A stretch of DNA of 64,000 nt. Origin: Clostridia bacterium (GTDB taxonomy: Bacteria > Bacillota > Clostridia > Christensenellales > Borkfalkiaceae). This document shows, in pieces, positions 1 through 9,270 of this stretch. Both the position numbers and the translations under genes were made by a program. The stretch is from contig JAGASM010000021.1 of assembly GCA_017621735.1 (NCBI GenBank), positions 1 to 64,000 on the forward strand, given 5' to 3'. Within the stretch, counting starts at the first letter, position 1. Each line of letters opens with the position of its first letter. The notes below the pieces were generated by a model, which saw nothing but the letters and a program-made list of their open reading frames with translations, searched no databases and was not told the DNA's origin.

Positions 1-1
1 C

Positions 2-742
2 AACGGCTCGCTTTCAACAAATACGATAATGTACGGTATAACCGTTCAAACGGATAGTGGAAAACTTACAATCGAGAATGCTAAACTTAACATTACAACC
101 ACAGGTGCTATGGCTATCGGTATTCAGGCAACCGATTTTGTAATGACAAGTGGCGATTTAAAAATTACCGCATCGATGATAGGTGTTGGAACTTCTAAAG
201 AAGATGGAATTTGTATTAATGGTGGCTCAGTAGAAATTGGCACTGCTACGGGTGGATATGCATTCATCTATTTGGATTTTGAGCATCTGAGTTTCAATCC
301 GATCGCGCCCGACCTTTCAGGTTACGTTGGCGCATACAAGATGACCGCAGGCACCAACGTAGACGGCAGCGATGCTACCGATTTTAACGAGCTGTATCTC
401 AGTTCTTACAAGTACGTGAAAGTAGAGGCTCTCCACGTTCATAATCACGGCACGGCTTGGGAAAGCGATGCAAACGAGCATTGGAACGAATGCGAGTGTG
501 GCGATAAAGCAAACAAGGCGGCTCATAACGACGGAAATGCAGACGGCAAATGCGACGTTTGTGATTATCAAATGACAAACGGTGGCGGCGCTTCTGAACC
601 GAAAGACGGACTTTCTGCGGGTGCGATCGTCGGTATTGCAGTTGGCTCCGTTGCGGTAGTCGGCGTTGGCGGATTTGCTCTCGTTTGGTTTGTTGTCAAA
701 AAGAAAACGTGGGCAGATCTTGTTGCAATCTTCAAAAAATAA
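2..742 (+). CDS. C-terminal part of a membrane-anchored surface protein (5' end outside window)
   Basis: The frame is open to the left edge, so this is the end of a larger protein; about 246 residues are visible. The first ~100 residues are Thr/Ser/Gly-rich, with short alternating beta-like segments typical of repetitive beta-helical cell-surface proteins. A His/Cys-rich stretch follows (CECGDK, then GKCDVCDY about 20 residues later), a motif pair common in clostridial surface proteins. The C-terminus is one hydrophobic helix starting AGAIVGIAVGSVAVVGVGG, then KKK and a short basic tail. I infer an extracellular protein held by this helix; no LPXTG is seen. The ligand is unknown. A terminator follows at once. 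Confidence 0.6.
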   Translation, partial: NGSLSTNTIMYGITVQTDSGKLTIENAKLNITTTGAMAIGIQATDFVMTSGDLKITASMIGVGTSKEDGICINGGSVEIGTATGGYAFIYLDFEHLSFNPIAPDLSGYVGAYKMTAGTNVDGSDATDFNELYLSSYKYVKVEALHVHNHGTAWESDANEHWNECECGDKANKAAHNDGNADGKCDVCDYQMTNGGGASEPKDGLSAGAIVGIAVGSVAVVGVGGFALVWFVVKKKTWADLVAIFKK

Positions 743-766
743 CAAATAAAGCAAAATAATCTTGCA

Positions 767-798
767 GGCGGTGGATGAAAACGTCCACCGCCCGTTTT
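767..798 (+). terminator. Rho-independent terminator after the surface-protein gene
   Basis: GGCGGTGGA and TCCACCGCC pair around a short A-rich loop and are followed by a T-rich stretch (CGTTTTGT). It lies 25 bp after the stop codon and separates this gene from nfnA. Confidence 0.75.
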
Positions 799-830
799 GT
801 ATTAAAATCGTAAGAAGGTACCGTTTGCAG

Positions 831-859
831 TTGACAAAATATGATAACCTTTGTATAAT
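831..859 (+). promoter_or_regulatory. Sigma-A promoter of nfnAB
   Basis: A perfect -35 TTGACA (831-836) and -10 TATAAT (854-859) are separated by 17 bp. The start codon of nfnA lies 30 bp downstream, after an AGAAGGA ribosome site. Confidence 0.85.
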
Positions 860-888
860 ATCTTACAACGCATTTTTAGAAGGAAATT

Positions 889-1728
889 ATGTATCAGATC
901 ATCAAAAAACGGGCGTTAAATTCAACCGTAACACTTATGGAAATTCACGCTCCGTACGTAGCGGCAAAAGCGAAAGCGGGGCAGTTTATCATTCTCCGCG
1001 TCGATGAGGACGGGGAACGGATCCCTCTTACCGTGGCGGGATGCAACGTAGAAATGGGGTCGGTAACGATCATTTTCCAAGTTGTTGGAGCAACGACGAT
1101 GTCGCTCAATGAGAAAGCGGAGGGGGAATATATCCAAGATTTCGTCGGTCCGCTCGGAAACGCAACCGCAATCGACGGGTTAAAAGAAGTTGCCGTTGTC
1201 GGCGGCGGAGTTGGATGCGCGATTGCGCTTCCAGTTGCGCGCGCTTTGCACGAAAACGGATGTAAAGTAGTCGGAATTATCGGATTCCGCTCTCGCGACC
1301 TTGTCATTTTGGAAGAAGAATTTCGCGCTTATTGCGATGAATTATACATCGTAACGGACGACGGAAGTTACGGAGAAAAGGGAAACGTTTGTCTTCCCCT
1401 TGAACGGCTCTTGAAAGAGGGGAAACACTTTGACGAAGTAATTACGATCGGTCCGCTTATCATGATGAAATACGTATCGCTTACGACGAAACAGTACAAC
1501 GTCAAAACGGTTGCAAGCATGAACCCCGTTATGATCGACGGCACGGGAATGTGTGGAGGGTGTCGTTTGACCGTTGGCGGAGAAACGAAATTTGCTTGCG
1601 TCGACGGCCCTGAATTCGACGCACACCTCATTGATTTCGACGAAGCGATCAAGCGTTCCCGCATTTATCAAGACTTTGAACGGCACGCGCGGGAAGAACA
1701 TTGTAATTTGTACAAAAAGAAGGTTTAA
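889..1728 (+). CDS. nfnA: NfnA-type FAD/NAD-binding ferredoxin-NADP+ reductase subunit
   Basis: This is the small subunit of the NADH-dependent reduced ferredoxin:NADP+ oxidoreductase. By family knowledge the enzyme bifurcates electrons between NADPH, ferredoxin and NAD+ in the cytoplasm of anaerobes. The 279 residues follow the dihydroorotate dehydrogenase electron-transfer layout: an N-terminal FAD barrel with a RIPLT flavin motif near residue 45, a dinucleotide-binding VVGGGVGCAIALP near residue 103, and a C-terminal cysteine cluster (GMCGGCR, then FACVDGP) for a [2Fe-2S] centre. The next gene encodes the large subunit three bases away, which favours NfnA over PyrK. SudB of a sulfide dehydrogenase is the same family under another name. 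Confidence 0.88.
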   Translation: MYQIIKKRALNSTVTLMEIHAPYVAAKAKAGQFIILRVDEDGERIPLTVAGCNVEMGSVTIIFQVVGATTMSLNEKAEGEYIQDFVGPLGNATAIDGLKEVAVVGGGVGCAIALPVARALHENGCKVVGIIGFRSRDLVILEEEFRAYCDELYIVTDDGSYGEKGNVCLPLERLLKEGKHFDEVITIGPLIMMKYVSLTTKQYNVKTVASMNPVMIDGTGMCGGCRLTVGGETKFACVDGPEFDAHLIDFDEAIKRSRIYQDFERHAREEHCNLYKKKV

Positions 1729-1731
1729 GCA

Positions 1732-3129
1732 ATGTCGAAAATCAATCTTAATCCGAAAAAATGTGCGATGCCGACGCAAGATCCGACCGTTCGGCGGCGG
1801 AATTTTGACGAAGTAACGCTTGGATATACGGAAGAACTTGCCGTAGAAGAGGCGCGTCGGTGTCTTAACTGTAAAAATAAACCGTGTGTGGAAGGTTGCC
1901 CCGTCAAAATTCGCATTCCCGAATTTATTTCCCTCGTCGCGGAAGGAGAATTTGAAAAGGCTTATCAAGTTTTACAAGAATCCACCTCGCTTCCCGCTGT
2001 TTGCGGACGCGTATGCCCGCAAGAAAATCAATGTGAAGGAAAATGTACGCGCGGAATCAAGGGAGAACCTGTTGCCATCGGTCGGTTGGAGCGTTTTGTT
2101 GCGGATTTTCACAACGAACGCCAAACGGAATTTGTAAATAAAGTTTGTCCGAACGGACACAAAGTCGCCGTCGTAGGCTCCGGCCCTGCGGGGCTTGCAT
2201 GTGCGGGCGATTTGGCAAAACTTGGGTATCAAGTTACCGTTTTCGAGGCGTTACACGTCGCGGGCGGGGTACTTGTTTACGGAATTCCGGAATTCCGACT
2301 TCCCAAAGCAATCGTCGCAAAAGAAATCGAACATTTAGAGGCGCTCGGCGTAAAAATTGAGCGCAACGTCGTAATCGGTCAAACGCTTACCGTACAAGAA
2401 CTGAAAGAAAATTTGGGGTTTGAAGCGGTATTTCTTGGCAGCGGCGCAGGACTTCCCCGCTTTATGGGAATCAAGGGCGAAAACGCGGAAGGGGTATATT
2501 CGGCAAACGAATATCTTACGCGAAACAACTTGATGAAAGCGTATAAACCCAACGGAAAAACGCCGATTTTACATGCGAAAAACGTTGCCGTCGTCGGAGG
2601 CGGAAACGTTGCAATGGACGCCGCGCGTACCGCTATGCGTTTGGGTGCGGAAACGGTTACCGTCGTCTATCGCAGAGGGAAAGAAGAACTTCCTGCGCGG
2701 AAAGAAGAGGTCGAACACGCGGAAGAAGAGGGGATTGCTTTCCGCTTTTTGACCAACCCTGTGGAAATTTTAACGGATGATAACGGTCGCGCTTGCAAGA
2801 TGAAATGTGTCGAAATGCAACTCGGCGAAGCGGACGCGTCCGGACGGCGCACCCCTTGCGTCAAAGAAGGGAGTGAGTTCTTGTTAGACGTTGACTGCGT
2901 GATTATGTCGCTTGGAACGTCGCCGAATCCTCTTTTAAGACGCACGACAGACGGACTTGCAACCACCCGCCGCGGCGAAATTATAACGGACGAAAACGGA
3001 TTGACTTCCATCGAAGGAGTCTATGCGGGCGGCGACGCGGTAACGGGCGCGGCGACGGTAATTCTTGCAATGGGAGCAGGAAAAAACGCCGCCAAAGCGA
3101 TTGACGAATATCTTCAAAACAAAAATTAA
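1732..3129 (+). CDS. nfnB: NfnB, large subunit of NADH-dependent ferredoxin:NADP+ oxidoreductase (GltA-like)
   Basis: The 465 residues match the glutamate synthase small-chain/NfnB family in length and order. Two N-terminal cysteine clusters (CLNCKNKPCVEGCP near residue 45, CGRVCPQENQCEGKC near residue 91) hold [4Fe-4S] centres. The FAD motif VVGSGPAGLACAG lies near residue 147 and the NADPH motif VVGGGNVAMDAARTA near residue 286. It follows nfnA by three bases and shares its promoter. No large glutamate synthase chain is adjacent, so NfnB fits better than GltD; many databases call this protein 'homotetrameric glutamate synthase'. The product should exchange electrons between ferredoxin, NADH and NADPH. 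Confidence 0.88.
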   Translation: MSKINLNPKKCAMPTQDPTVRRRNFDEVTLGYTEELAVEEARRCLNCKNKPCVEGCPVKIRIPEFISLVAEGEFEKAYQVLQESTSLPAVCGRVCPQENQCEGKCTRGIKGEPVAIGRLERFVADFHNERQTEFVNKVCPNGHKVAVVGSGPAGLACAGDLAKLGYQVTVFEALHVAGGVLVYGIPEFRLPKAIVAKEIEHLEALGVKIERNVVIGQTLTVQELKENLGFEAVFLGSGAGLPRFMGIKGENAEGVYSANEYLTRNNLMKAYKPNGKTPILHAKNVAVVGGGNVAMDAARTAMRLGAETVTVVYRRGKEELPARKEEVEHAEEEGIAFRFLTNPVEILTDDNGRACKMKCVEMQLGEADASGRRTPCVKEGSEFLLDVDCVIMSLGTSPNPLLRRTTDGLATTRRGEIITDENGLTSIEGVYAGGDAVTGAATVILAMGAGKNAAKAIDEYLQNKN

Positions 3130-3134
3130 CGATC

Positions 3135-3170
3135 GGGAAACGGAAATCGCGCCGTTTCCCTCTTTTTTTT
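3135..3170 (+). terminator. Terminator after nfnAB
   Basis: GGGAAACGG and CCGTTTCCC form a 9 bp stem followed by TC and eight T residues. Confidence 0.9.
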
Positions 3171-3202
3171 ACAAAAAACATAAAAAATTTTTCCGTTTAG
3201 TA

Positions 3203-3231
3203 TTGAAAGTTTGAACAATATATAGTATAAT
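3203..3231 (+). promoter_or_regulatory. Promoter of the glycogen operon (glgB)
   Basis: -35 TTGAAA (3203-3208), a 17 bp spacer and -10 TATAAT (3226-3231). It lies between the nfn terminator and glgB. Confidence 0.8.
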
Positions 3232-3278
3232 ATGGAAGATAAGGCGGCATATATTCCGTGCCGTCGGCGGAGGAAGCA

Positions 3279-5234
3279 ATGGAATATTTGAAGACAACCA
3301 CTGAAGAACAAAACGACACTGATTTCCCGCTTTATTTATACCATCACGGAAAAAACGACCATTTGTACGAATTTCTCGGTTCGCACAAAGCAATGCTTGA
3401 CGGCGTCGCGGGTTACGTTTTCCGCGTCTGGGCACCGCGCGCAAAGAGCGTGAGCGTCGTCGGCGATTTTAACGAATGGAATGAAGACGCCAACCCTATG
3501 CAAAAAATGGTAGACGGAGAAACGTTTGAAACGTTTATCCCCGAACGGAAGGTGTTTGATAATTACAAGTATTGTATCAAGACGCAAGACGGACGCACAC
3601 TCTTAAAGGCGGATCCGCTCGCGTTTCATGCCGAAACCGCACCCGAAACCGCCTCGAAAATTTACGAAATCGACGGTTATGAGTGGGAAGATCAAGAGTA
3701 CTTTGACAATCTTTCAAAAAAGAATATCTATTCTTCTCCCGTCAACGTATACGAAGTCAATCTTCTTTCGTGGAAACAACACGAAGACGGAAGTTATTTA
3801 ACCTATCGCGAACTTGCGGAGGAACTCGTTCCTTACGTCAAGTCGATGAACTATACGCATGTCGAATTTATGCCCGTTACCGAGTTTCCGTTCGACGGCT
3901 CGTGGGGGTATCAAGTAACGGGTTATTTTGCGGTAACCTCACGCCTTGGCACTCCGCACGATTTGATGTATTTAATCGATCAATTTCACAAATCGGGGAT
4001 CGGGGTAATTATCGACTGGGTGCCCGCGCATTTCCCCAAAGACGCGCACGGACTTTACGAATTCGACGGTTATCCGCTGTATGAATGCAGTCAATGGGAC
4101 CGCATGGAAAATCGGAGTTGGGGAACACGGCAATTTGATTTCGGAAGAAACGAAGTCATGTCCTTTCTTACGTCCAGCGCATGTTTTCTCTTTGAAAAAT
4201 ACCACGTTGACGGATTGCGCATTGACGCCGTTGCTTCCATGTTGTACCTTGATTACGACAAAGAACCCGGAAAGTGGATGCCGAATATTTACGGCGAAAA
4301 TAAAAACTTAGAAGCGATTGCTTTCTTGCGCCGATTAAACGAAACAGTCTTTTTGCGCTTTCCGTACGCATTGATGATTGCGGAAGAATCGACGGCATGG
4401 GGGTACGTTACCAAACCGACTTCCATCGGTGGATTAGGGTTTAACTTTAAGTGGAATATGGGTTGGATGAACGACGTCCTTTCTTACGTCGCGCTCAATC
4501 CGTTTTTCCGCATGAACAACCACAATAAGTTGACCTTTTCCATGATGTACGCCTTCTCGGAAAATTACGTATTGCCTATTTCTCACGACGAAGTCGTTCA
4601 CGGAAAATTTTCACTCATCAATAAGATGTCGGGAACTTACGAAGAGAAATTCGCAGGCGTTCGCTCTTTCCTCGGCTATATGATCGGGCACCCCGGGAAA
4701 AAACTCAACTTCATGGGAAATGAGTTCGGGCAATTCAAAGAGTGGAACTACAAAGAAGGCTTGGAATTTTTCTTGCGCGACAATTATGAGATGCACGAAA
4801 AACTTTCCAACTACGTCAAAGAATTAAACGCATTTTACCTTGCGCACTCGGAACTGTACGATATCGAAGATTCGTGGGACGGATTTGAATGGCTCGCGGC
4901 AAACGATGCCGACCGTAATATCGTCAGTTTCATTCGGCGCAACCGTGCGGGAGAAGAACTTTTCGCCGTCATCAGTTTTTCGGGTGCCGTCGGAAAGGAT
5001 TATCTCATCGGTGTAAATGAAAAGGGGAAATATCGGTTAATTTTCAACTCGGACGATAAAAAATACGGCGGAACGGGTTCGCTGAAAAAGAAACTCTTTC
5101 CTGCGGTAAAACGGCCGAGCCACGGCAAGGAATACTCCATTCCGATTGATATGCCAAAATTGACGTGTTTGTTTTTTATCAAAGAGCCGCAAGGCAAAAA
5201 AACGGTAAAAACGGCGAAAGCCGTAAATGATTAG
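3279..5234 (+). CDS. glgB: 1,4-alpha-glucan branching enzyme
   Basis: GlgB makes alpha-1,6 branches in glycogen. An N-terminal CBM48-like module (VFRVWAPRAKSVSVVGDFNEWN near residues 45-65) precedes the GH13 barrel. The barrel has the four conserved regions: DWVPAHF, the nucleophile in GLRIDAVASM, the acid/base Glu in MIAEEST, and ISHDEVVH. The length, 651 residues, is usual. I chose ATG 3279 because GGAGGA (3269-3274) sits at ribosome-site distance; a GTG at 3258 is in frame but lacks such a site. It is the first gene of a run glgB-C-D-A-P plus a GH13 hydrolase. Confidence 0.95.
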   Translation: MEYLKTTTEEQNDTDFPLYLYHHGKNDHLYEFLGSHKAMLDGVAGYVFRVWAPRAKSVSVVGDFNEWNEDANPMQKMVDGETFETFIPERKVFDNYKYCIKTQDGRTLLKADPLAFHAETAPETASKIYEIDGYEWEDQEYFDNLSKKNIYSSPVNVYEVNLLSWKQHEDGSYLTYRELAEELVPYVKSMNYTHVEFMPVTEFPFDGSWGYQVTGYFAVTSRLGTPHDLMYLIDQFHKSGIGVIIDWVPAHFPKDAHGLYEFDGYPLYECSQWDRMENRSWGTRQFDFGRNEVMSFLTSSACFLFEKYHVDGLRIDAVASMLYLDYDKEPGKWMPNIYGENKNLEAIAFLRRLNETVFLRFPYALMIAEESTAWGYVTKPTSIGGLGFNFKWNMGWMNDVLSYVALNPFFRMNNHNKLTFSMMYAFSENYVLPISHDEVVHGKFSLINKMSGTYEEKFAGVRSFLGYMIGHPGKKLNFMGNEFGQFKEWNYKEGLEFFLRDNYEMHEKLSNYVKELNAFYLAHSELYDIEDSWDGFEWLAANDADRNIVSFIRRNRAGEELFAVISFSGAVGKDYLIGVNEKGKYRLIFNSDDKKYGGTGSLKKKLFPAVKRPSHGKEYSIPIDMPKLTCLFFIKEPQGKKTVKTAKAVND

Positions 5235-5258
5235 GAATAAATCAGGGGGAAAATTACC

Positions 5259-6455
5259 ATGCAAAGAAAGAAAGAATGCGTTGCGATGTTGCTCGCGGGC
5301 GGTCAAGGCAGCCGACTGTACGCGTTAACGAATAACATCGCAAAACCCGCAGTTGCTTTTGGCGCGAAGTATCGTATTATCGACTTCCCGCTTTCCAACT
5401 GCATTAACTCGGGCATCGATACGGTCGGCGTTTTGACGCAGTATCAACCGCTCGAATTGAACGAATATATCGGCAACGGTCAACCGTGGGATTTAGACCG
5501 TGCGTTCGGCGGGGTGCACATTCTGTCGCCTTATCAAGCGAAGAAAAAATCTTCTTGGTACGAAGGAACGGCGAATGCGATTTACCAAAATATGCATTTC
5601 ATGAAGATGTACAATCCCGAATACGTTCTTATCCTTTCGGGCGACCACATCTATAAAATGGATTATGCGCAAATGCTCGACGCACACAAGCGCACGGGAG
5701 CGGACTGTACCATTGCGGCAATCGAAGTTCCCATGAAAGAAGCGTCCCGTTTCGGAATTCTTAACACAAATGCGGACGGCTCTATTTATCAGTTTGAAGA
5801 AAAACCCAAACAGCCCAAATCCAACTTGGCGTCGATGGGGATTTACATTTTCACCGCAAGCAAACTCTTCAAGTATTTGGAAGAAGACGAAGCAAATCCC
5901 GCTTCGAGCAAAGACTTCGGAAAAGACGTGCTTCCTGCAATGCTCAACGCGGGCGAAAAGATGTATTCTTACCTCTTCCGCGGATACTGGAAGGACGTTG
6001 GAACGATTTCTTCGCTTTGGGAATCGAATATGGATTTGCTTGGCGAAAATCCCGCGTTCGACGTCGGCGATCCGTCATGGAAAATTCACTCGAGAAACCC
6101 GCTCGCGCCTCCCGGATATATCGGAGAAAGTGCAATCGTCGGAAATTCTATGATCGCGCTTGGTTGTGAAATCGAAGGCACCGTCCAAAATTCCGTCCTT
6201 GCAAGCAACGTCGTCGTTGAAGAAGGGGCGAAAGTTATCGACAGCGTCATTATGGCAGGCTCTGTCATCAAGAAGGGCGCTACGGTTTCCTATTCCATTC
6301 TCGACGAAAACGTCGTTGTTGAAGAAGGGGCAACGGTCGGAGCAAACAAAGGAAAATCAGCGGATATCGCCGTTCTCGGACGGGATATCACCATTGCCGC
6401 AGGCGTCCAAGTGGACGGCGGTAAAATTCTCGATAAGGATTATAAGGGGGAATAA
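5259..6455 (+). CDS. glgC: Glucose-1-phosphate adenylyltransferase (catalytic subunit)
   Basis: GlgC makes ADP-glucose from ATP and glucose-1-phosphate, the committed step of bacterial glycogen synthesis. The N-terminal nucleotidyltransferase carries the pyrophosphorylase loop [13 protein letters not shown] (residues 11-23), then [19 protein letters not shown] and the metal-site segment [11 protein letters not shown] near residue 127. The last ~120 residues contain hexapeptide repeats of a left-handed beta-helix ([22 protein letters not shown]). An AGGGGGA ribosome site lies upstream. glgD starts three bases after its stop, so a GlgC/GlgD heteromer is likely, as in Bacillus. Confidence 0.95.
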   Translation: MQRKKECVAMLLAGGQGSRLYALTNNIAKPAVAFGAKYRIIDFPLSNCINSGIDTVGVLTQYQPLELNEYIGNGQPWDLDRAFGGVHILSPYQAKKKSSWYEGTANAIYQNMHFMKMYNPEYVLILSGDHIYKMDYAQMLDAHKRTGADCTIAAIEVPMKEASRFGILNTNADGSIYQFEEKPKQPKSNLASMGIYIFTASKLFKYLEEDEANPASSKDFGKDVLPAMLNAGEKMYSYLFRGYWKDVGTISSLWESNMDLLGENPAFDVGDPSWKIHSRNPLAPPGYIGESAIVGNSMIALGCEIEGTVQNSVLASNVVVEEGAKVIDSVIMAGSVIKKGATVSYSILDENVVVEEGATVGANKGKSADIAVLGRDITIAAGVQVDGGKILDKDYKGE

Positions 6456-6458
6456 ACA

Positions 6459-7565
6459 ATGGCTTCTGCAGTAGGTGTAATTTTTTCTAATATTCACGAC
6501 GAAAAAATCCCCGAACTCTCCCGCCACAGAACAATGGCTTCCATTCCGTTCGGCGGTAGATACCGTTTGATTGATTTCCCGCTTTCCAACATGGTAAATT
6601 CGGGAATTACAACGGTCGGGCTTGTAACCAAATACAACTATCAATCGCTCATCGACCACCTCGGTAGCGGAAAAGACTGGGATCTTGCCCGTAAAGACGG
6701 GGGAATTATTCTCCTTCCTCCTTATTCTGATGAAACGGACGCGCCTTATACCAACCGTTTAGAAGCGTTAAAAGGCATTACGGGATTCTTAAACCGCAGA
6801 AAGGAAGATTACGTCGTCATTACCGATTGCGACGGCGTTGCACGCATCGATATCGCGGATATCATTCGCTATCATGCCGAAAAACAAGCGGACATTACAA
6901 TGGTATATCATGAAGAAGAGGACATCTCTTCTAACTATTTTATCACCATTCAACCGGACGAATCGGGAAGAGTCAAAGATTTACAAATCAACCCCAGCGG
7001 AAACGGCAAGGTGAATTTGTATATCAACGTAATGGTCATTAGCCGCGAATACTTACTCAACATCATCAAAACGGCAATCGCGCACGGATTGAGCAGTTTT
7101 GGGCGTGATATTCTCGCGAAGAACGTCAACACGATGAAAATTTACGGCTATAAGTTCGACGGTTATTATGCGGGCGTAAAGTCGTTGAAATCGTACTTCA
7201 AGCACAATATGGAATTGCTTGATAAAGACGTTCGCGACGAATTATTCGGCGCACGCGATATTTACACGAAGGTACGCGATTCCGCACCCTCTAAATATAT
7301 CGAAGGCGCACAGGTGAAAAATTCGCTCGTTTCCGACGGATGTATCATCGAAGGCGTGGTTGAAAACAGCATTCTCTTCCGCGGCGTAAAAGTCGGAAAG
7401 GGGAGCGTCGTTAAAAACTGCGTCGTCATGCAAGATACCGTCATCGGTTCCAACGTCGAACTGAATTGCGTCATCACGGATAAAAACGTCGTCATTCGCG
7501 ACCGCCGTCATCTTGCGGGCTGCGAAATCTTACCTTACTTCATCTCTAAGGGAAGAATGATTTAA
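6459..7565 (+). CDS. glgD: GlgD, regulatory (non-catalytic) ADP-glucose pyrophosphorylase subunit
   Basis: A GlgC paralogue of 368 residues. It keeps the framework (FGGRYRLIDFPLSNM near residue 29, ITDCD near residue 121, C-terminal beta-helix repeats) but lacks the GGQGSRL pyrophosphorylase loop that GlgC has at its N-terminus. That loss is the hallmark of GlgD, which in Bacillota tunes GlgC without catalysing. The tight spacing after glgC supports co-translation of a heteromer. Confidence 0.93.
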   Translation: MASAVGVIFSNIHDEKIPELSRHRTMASIPFGGRYRLIDFPLSNMVNSGITTVGLVTKYNYQSLIDHLGSGKDWDLARKDGGIILLPPYSDETDAPYTNRLEALKGITGFLNRRKEDYVVITDCDGVARIDIADIIRYHAEKQADITMVYHEEEDISSNYFITIQPDESGRVKDLQINPSGNGKVNLYINVMVISREYLLNIIKTAIAHGLSSFGRDILAKNVNTMKIYGYKFDGYYAGVKSLKSYFKHNMELLDKDVRDELFGARDIYTKVRDSAPSKYIEGAQVKNSLVSDGCIIEGVVENSILFRGVKVGKGSVVKNCVVMQDTVIGSNVELNCVITDKNVVIRDRRHLAGCEILPYFISKGRMI

Positions 7566-7590
7566 GCGAAATAAGAAATTTTCAAACACG

Positions 7591-7632
7591 ACGCACAGAC
7601 CGTTTGCAAAATCGGTCTGTGCGTGTTATAAT
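7591..7632 (+). promoter_or_regulatory. Promoter of glgA embedded in a perfect 12 bp inverted repeat
   Basis: ACGCACAGACCG (7591-7602) and CGGTCTGTGCGT (7613-7624) are perfect inverted copies with a 10 bp loop. The loop holds a -35 TTGCAA (7604-7609), and -10 TATAAT follows at 7627-7632 with a 17 bp spacer. The stem has no T-run, so it may be an operator or an upstream terminator rather than a plain terminator. Confidence 0.65.
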
Positions 7633-7663
7633 AGAACGGTTATGAGCCGAAAGGAGATATCGT

Positions 7664-9241
7664 ATGAGTACTGAAAAATCCACGGGAACGAAGAAAACGA
7701 CGGCGAGAAAAGCGCCCGTTAAAAAGATAAAAAACGATGAAACGAAGCCGATCGTCGAAGTTGTTGAGACGGTTTGTGCTCCGAGCGTAAAAGAAGAAAA
7801 GGACGTTCAAGTTTCCGCAAAGAAAAAGATTTTATTCGTTGCGTCCGAAGCGGCGCCGTTTATCGCTACGGGCGGACTTGCAGAAGTAATCGGTTCTCTT
7901 TCCAAAGCGCTTGCAAAAGAGGAAAAATACGACGTACGCGTCATGATTCCGCTGTATCAAGACATCAAAAAAGAGTATCGGAAAAATTTCCGTTTTATCG
8001 GGAACATTTTTGTTCCGCTTTCTTGGAGAAATCAATATTGCGGAATTTTTGAATATACGGAAAATAACGTAACGTTTTACTTTATTGACAACGAATATTA
8101 CTTCAAGCGCTCCGGATGCTACGGATATTACGACGACGGCGAACGCTTTGCGTTCTTCTCGCGCGCCACGCTTGAAATTATGGGATTCCTCAATTTCTAT
8201 CCCGACGTTTTACATTGCCACGACTGGCAAGCGGCGCTCGCTGCGCTTTATTTGAAGACGATTTATTGTTTCCGTCCCGAATATCAGTTTATTCGTGCGG
8301 TATTTACCATTCATAACATCGAATATCAGGGAAAATATTCGCTCGACATTTTGGAAGATTTGTTCGGTATTTCTTACGAGCACGTTAACCTTGTCGAATA
8401 CGACCGTTGTATTAACTTGATGAAGGGCGCGATTGAATGTTGCGAACGGTTCTCCACCGTAAGTCCTTCGTATGCAAACGAAATCAAAGACCCTTACTAT
8501 GCGCACGGACTCGATCATATCGTTCGCCGCAACGAATCGAAGTTGTGCGGAATCTTAAACGGCATCGATCCAGATTATTACAATCCCGAAACGGATAAGG
8601 CGCTCTTTGCAAATTATAGTGCGAACGATTTTTCCAACAAAGCCGTTTGCAAAAAAGAATTGCAAAAGATGTTAAACTTGCCTGAAAAAGCGGATACGCC
8701 GATCGTCGCAATGATCACCCGTCTTGTCAGCCACAAAGGGCTTGATCTCGTCAAAGAGGTCATCGAGCAAGCGCTCCGTCAAGACGTACAATTCGTCTTA
8801 CTCGGAACGGGGGATAAGGCATACGAAACGTACTTTGCCGATCTTGCCCGCCGCTATCCGGGGAAAGTCGTTTCTATCATCGCCTTCAATTCCGACCTTT
8901 CAAGAAAGATCTATTCGGGCGCCGATTTGTTCTTAATGCCTTCCAAGAGCGAACCTTGCGGACTTTCGCAAATGATTTCCTCGCGTTACGGAACAGTTGC
9001 AATCGTTCGGGAAACGGGGGGGCTTCGCGACAGTATTACCCCGTATAAGAACGGCGGAAACGGCTTTACGTTCTCCTCTTACAACGCATACGACATGCTT
9101 TTTGTCATCAACGAAGCACTTGAAACGTATCGCAACAAAGAAGAGTGGAAAAAATTAGTACAAAAAGCGATGGATAGCGATTTCACGTGGGCAAAATCCG
9201 CCCGTGAATACGAGGAATTGTATTTGGATTTATTACGTTAA
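7664..9241 (+). CDS. glgA: Glycogen synthase (ADP-glucose), with an N-terminal Lys/Ala-rich extension
   Basis: GlgA extends alpha-1,4-glucan chains from ADP-glucose (GT5). The enzyme core starts at KKKILFVASEAAPFIATGGL (near residue 48), which holds the ADP-glucose-binding GGL motif, and ends with the GT-B site SKSEPCGLSQ near residue 428. The 525 residues exceed the usual ~480 because of a ~48-residue basic/acidic, low-complexity tail (for example TKKTTARKAPVKKIK). The AAAGGAGA ribosome site before ATG 7664 supports that start, so the tail is probably translated. No internal Met lies near the core start. Confidence 0.93.
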   Translation: MSTEKSTGTKKTTARKAPVKKIKNDETKPIVEVVETVCAPSVKEEKDVQVSAKKKILFVASEAAPFIATGGLAEVIGSLSKALAKEEKYDVRVMIPLYQDIKKEYRKNFRFIGNIFVPLSWRNQYCGIFEYTENNVTFYFIDNEYYFKRSGCYGYYDDGERFAFFSRATLEIMGFLNFYPDVLHCHDWQAALAALYLKTIYCFRPEYQFIRAVFTIHNIEYQGKYSLDILEDLFGISYEHVNLVEYDRCINLMKGAIECCERFSTVSPSYANEIKDPYYAHGLDHIVRRNESKLCGILNGIDPDYYNPETDKALFANYSANDFSNKAVCKKELQKMLNLPEKADTPIVAMITRLVSHKGLDLVKEVIEQALRQDVQFVLLGTGDKAYETYFADLARRYPGKVVSIIAFNSDLSRKIYSGADLFLMPSKSEPCGLSQMISSRYGTVAIVRETGGLRDSITPYKNGGNGFTFSSYNAYDMLFVINEALETYRNKEEWKKLVQKAMDSDFTWAKSAREYEELYLDLLR

Positions 9242-9270
9242 CAAACCTTTTAGGAGTTTTATAAAGGCAC

